A stretch of 6,904 bases of DNA from Candidatus Beckwithbacteria bacterium (GTDB taxonomy: Bacteria > Patescibacteriota > Microgenomatia > UBA1400 > UBA1449): assembly GCA_012798485.1 (NCBI GenBank), contig JAAZND010000095.1, forward strand, positions 1 through 6,904, in the 5' to 3' direction. Shown here piece by piece: positions 5,976 through 6,904 of the stretch (within the stretch, counting starts at the first letter, position 1; each line of letters opens with the position of its first letter). The notes beneath the pieces were generated by a model. That model saw nothing but the letters and a program-made list of their open reading frames with translations. It had not been told where the DNA came from and ran no database searches. Made by a program: the position numbers and the translations under genes.

Positions 5976-6818
5976 ATGTTCTGTAAAGAATGTGGTAAGG
6001 AGATTGATAATGACAGCAAGTTTTGCTCACACTGTGGAACAAGGCAATCAGTCATAGGATTAGCAGAAATAACATCTGAAATACCTAAGAAATCAGAGCC
6101 AGCATCTCAAAAAATTGATATCTCATTATCATTCGGAAAATCAGCAAAAAAAGGTTCAAAAGAACCAGTTTTCATTGAAAAATACGATAAAAATTATAGT
6201 GGAGATATTGGGGCGACAATATTCGGATCAGTACTCATCCTAATTAACTTAATAGTATTGTTAACCGTTAAGATTAATGATCCCGATAACCTTCAAGTTT
6301 ACAAAGCTATTGCAGCATTCGTAAATATTATTTGGAGAATAATTGCCACAATTTGGGTAGTGAATATTGCTAAAAGACAGAATAGAGAGCATGTTGGTTG
6401 GGGATTCTTTGCCTTCTTCATACCTAACTTAGCGCTGATTATTATCGGATTATTAAATAAGTTAAAGAAGGATATTGTACCACATTCAAATAATAACTCA
6501 TCCGTTCTTAGTCAAAATCATATTGCATCTAATCAAGGTTTTATTCCATCCACTTTTATAGAGAAAGAGGCTCTGAAAAGAACTGGTTTTTTTGATGAAG
6601 GGATTCAGTATGAATATAAAATTGAATATTCAAATGGGAATTCCGGCTCTATATATAGGCTGGGTAAAAACGTATATTTATTTTATATAGAAGAGGAGAA
6701 AATAAAAGCACATTATTCTGACAAAGAATCTGCGATTATTGGACTTGATTATTATTTACAGACCTCTAAAATATATAAGACAAATCTACTAACTGGAAAC
6801 ATACTTTATTATCCTTAA
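5976..6818 (+). CDS. Zinc-ribbon membrane protein of unknown function
   Basis: A 280-aa protein. The N-terminus is a compact zinc ribbon with two CxxC knuckles, C3-x2-C6 and C17-x2-C20, followed by G21, the common zinc_ribbon_2 pattern. A polar, Lys/Ser-rich linker (~25-75) leads to three probable membrane helices at ~79-98, 109-132 and 140-162. A cytosol- or periplasm-facing C-terminal domain (~195-280) follows, rich in aromatic and charged residues (YEYKIEYSNG at 212-221; repeated Tyr to the end). No enzymatic motif is visible. With no signal peptide, the ribbon is likely cytoplasmic. It follows the 236-aa gene by 75 bp on the same strand in the same cassette, so they may be co-transcribed. 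Zinc-ribbon plus helices is widespread and says little about role; a membrane sensor or effector is one possibility, unsupported by anything specific. Confidence 0.8.
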   Translation: MFCKECGKEIDNDSKFCSHCGTRQSVIGLAEITSEIPKKSEPASQKIDISLSFGKSAKKGSKEPVFIEKYDKNYSGDIGATIFGSVLILINLIVLLTVKINDPDNLQVYKAIAAFVNIIWRIIATIWVVNIAKRQNREHVGWGFFAFFIPNLALIIIGLLNKLKKDIVPHSNNNSSVLSQNHIASNQGFIPSTFIEKEALKRTGFFDEGIQYEYKIEYSNGNSGSIYRLGKNVYLFYIEEEKIKAHYSDKESAIIGLDYYLQTSKIYKTNLLTGNILYYP

Positions 6819-6886
6819 TTGAGATTTAACAGTCTTGATTTACTTTCATTATATAATTGATATATAGACCCTTAAAATAAATCCAA

Positions 6887-6904
6887 CCGCTAACACGGAC
6901 AATA
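6887..6904 (+). other. Start of attC-like site 3 (truncated by window end)
   Basis: CCGCTAAC (6887-6894) is the exact reverse complement of GTTAGCGG at 5149-5156, the opening of the cassette that ends here. The following ACGGACAATA (6895-6904) would be the outer part of the left stem arm; its pairing partner and R' box lie beyond the window. The final A is placed where the ATGCCA core begins in attC2. Confidence 0.55.

Larger units (their letters stand above)
5150..6904 (+). mobile_element. Second integron-like cassette (3' end beyond the window)
   Basis: It begins at the attC2 crossover; its opening GTTAGCGG (5149-5156) is the exact complement of CCGCTAAC (6887-6894), the 5' box of the next attC. 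It holds two + strand genes: 236 aa starting only 40 nt after the boundary, and 280 aa after a 75-bp gap. The coding sequence looks more A/T-rich than the herA operon by eye, suggesting a different source genome. Only about the first 10 bases of the attC stem are in the window. Confidence 0.6.

Noticed and set aside
1..6904. CRISPR array, tRNA or rRNA genes, insertion sequence
   Set aside because: No regularly spaced repeats, no cloverleaf or rRNA-like stretches, and no transposase or terminal repeats were seen by eye on either strand.

Overview
The window appears to be a slice of an integron-type cassette array from an AT-rich bacterium, most likely a member of the Bacteroidota. That assignment rests on a TAnnTTTG promoter box ahead of the first gene, starts without Shine-Dalgarno sequences in A/T-rich leaders, and low-GC coding sequence broken by GC-richer, hairpin-rich intergenic blocks. 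It is an inference: there is no rRNA, housekeeping gene or integrase in view.

Layout. Positions 1-139 are the tail of an upstream cassette, made up of most of a ~131-bp attC-like site (attC1, 15-145). Positions 140-5149 form one complete ~5.0-kb cassette. It carries a promoter, then three tightly packed + strand genes: a HerA-family DNA-translocating ATPase (291-2396), a NurA-family nuclease (2408-3775) and a DNA methyltransferase (3772-4899). It ends in a second ~130-bp attC-like site (attC2, 5026-5155). Positions 5150-6904 are a second cassette, cut by the window end. It has a possible gamma-glutamylcyclotransferase-like protein (5190-5900), a zinc-ribbon membrane protein (5976-6818) and the first bases of a third attC (6887-6904).

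The array model rests on the classic recombination footprint. The bases just after one attC crossover are the exact reverse complement of the 5' box of the NEXT attC: GTTGTGCGT at 139-147 against ACGCACAAC at 5024-5032, and GTTAGCGG at 5149-5156 against CCGCTAAC at 6887-6894. Both complete sites share a long imperfect stem with a TGCC/GGCA core, and their mismatches become T-G wobble pairs on the bottom strand.

How the genes may work together. HerA and NurA are established partners: a hexameric translocase feeding a nuclease in DNA end processing. The adjoining methyltransferase would mark self DNA. The trio therefore reads as a candidate modification-plus-degradation (anti-phage or anti-plasmid) system, carried as a single unusually large, self-promoted cassette. 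The two genes of the second cassette form a separate accessory unit of unknown function.
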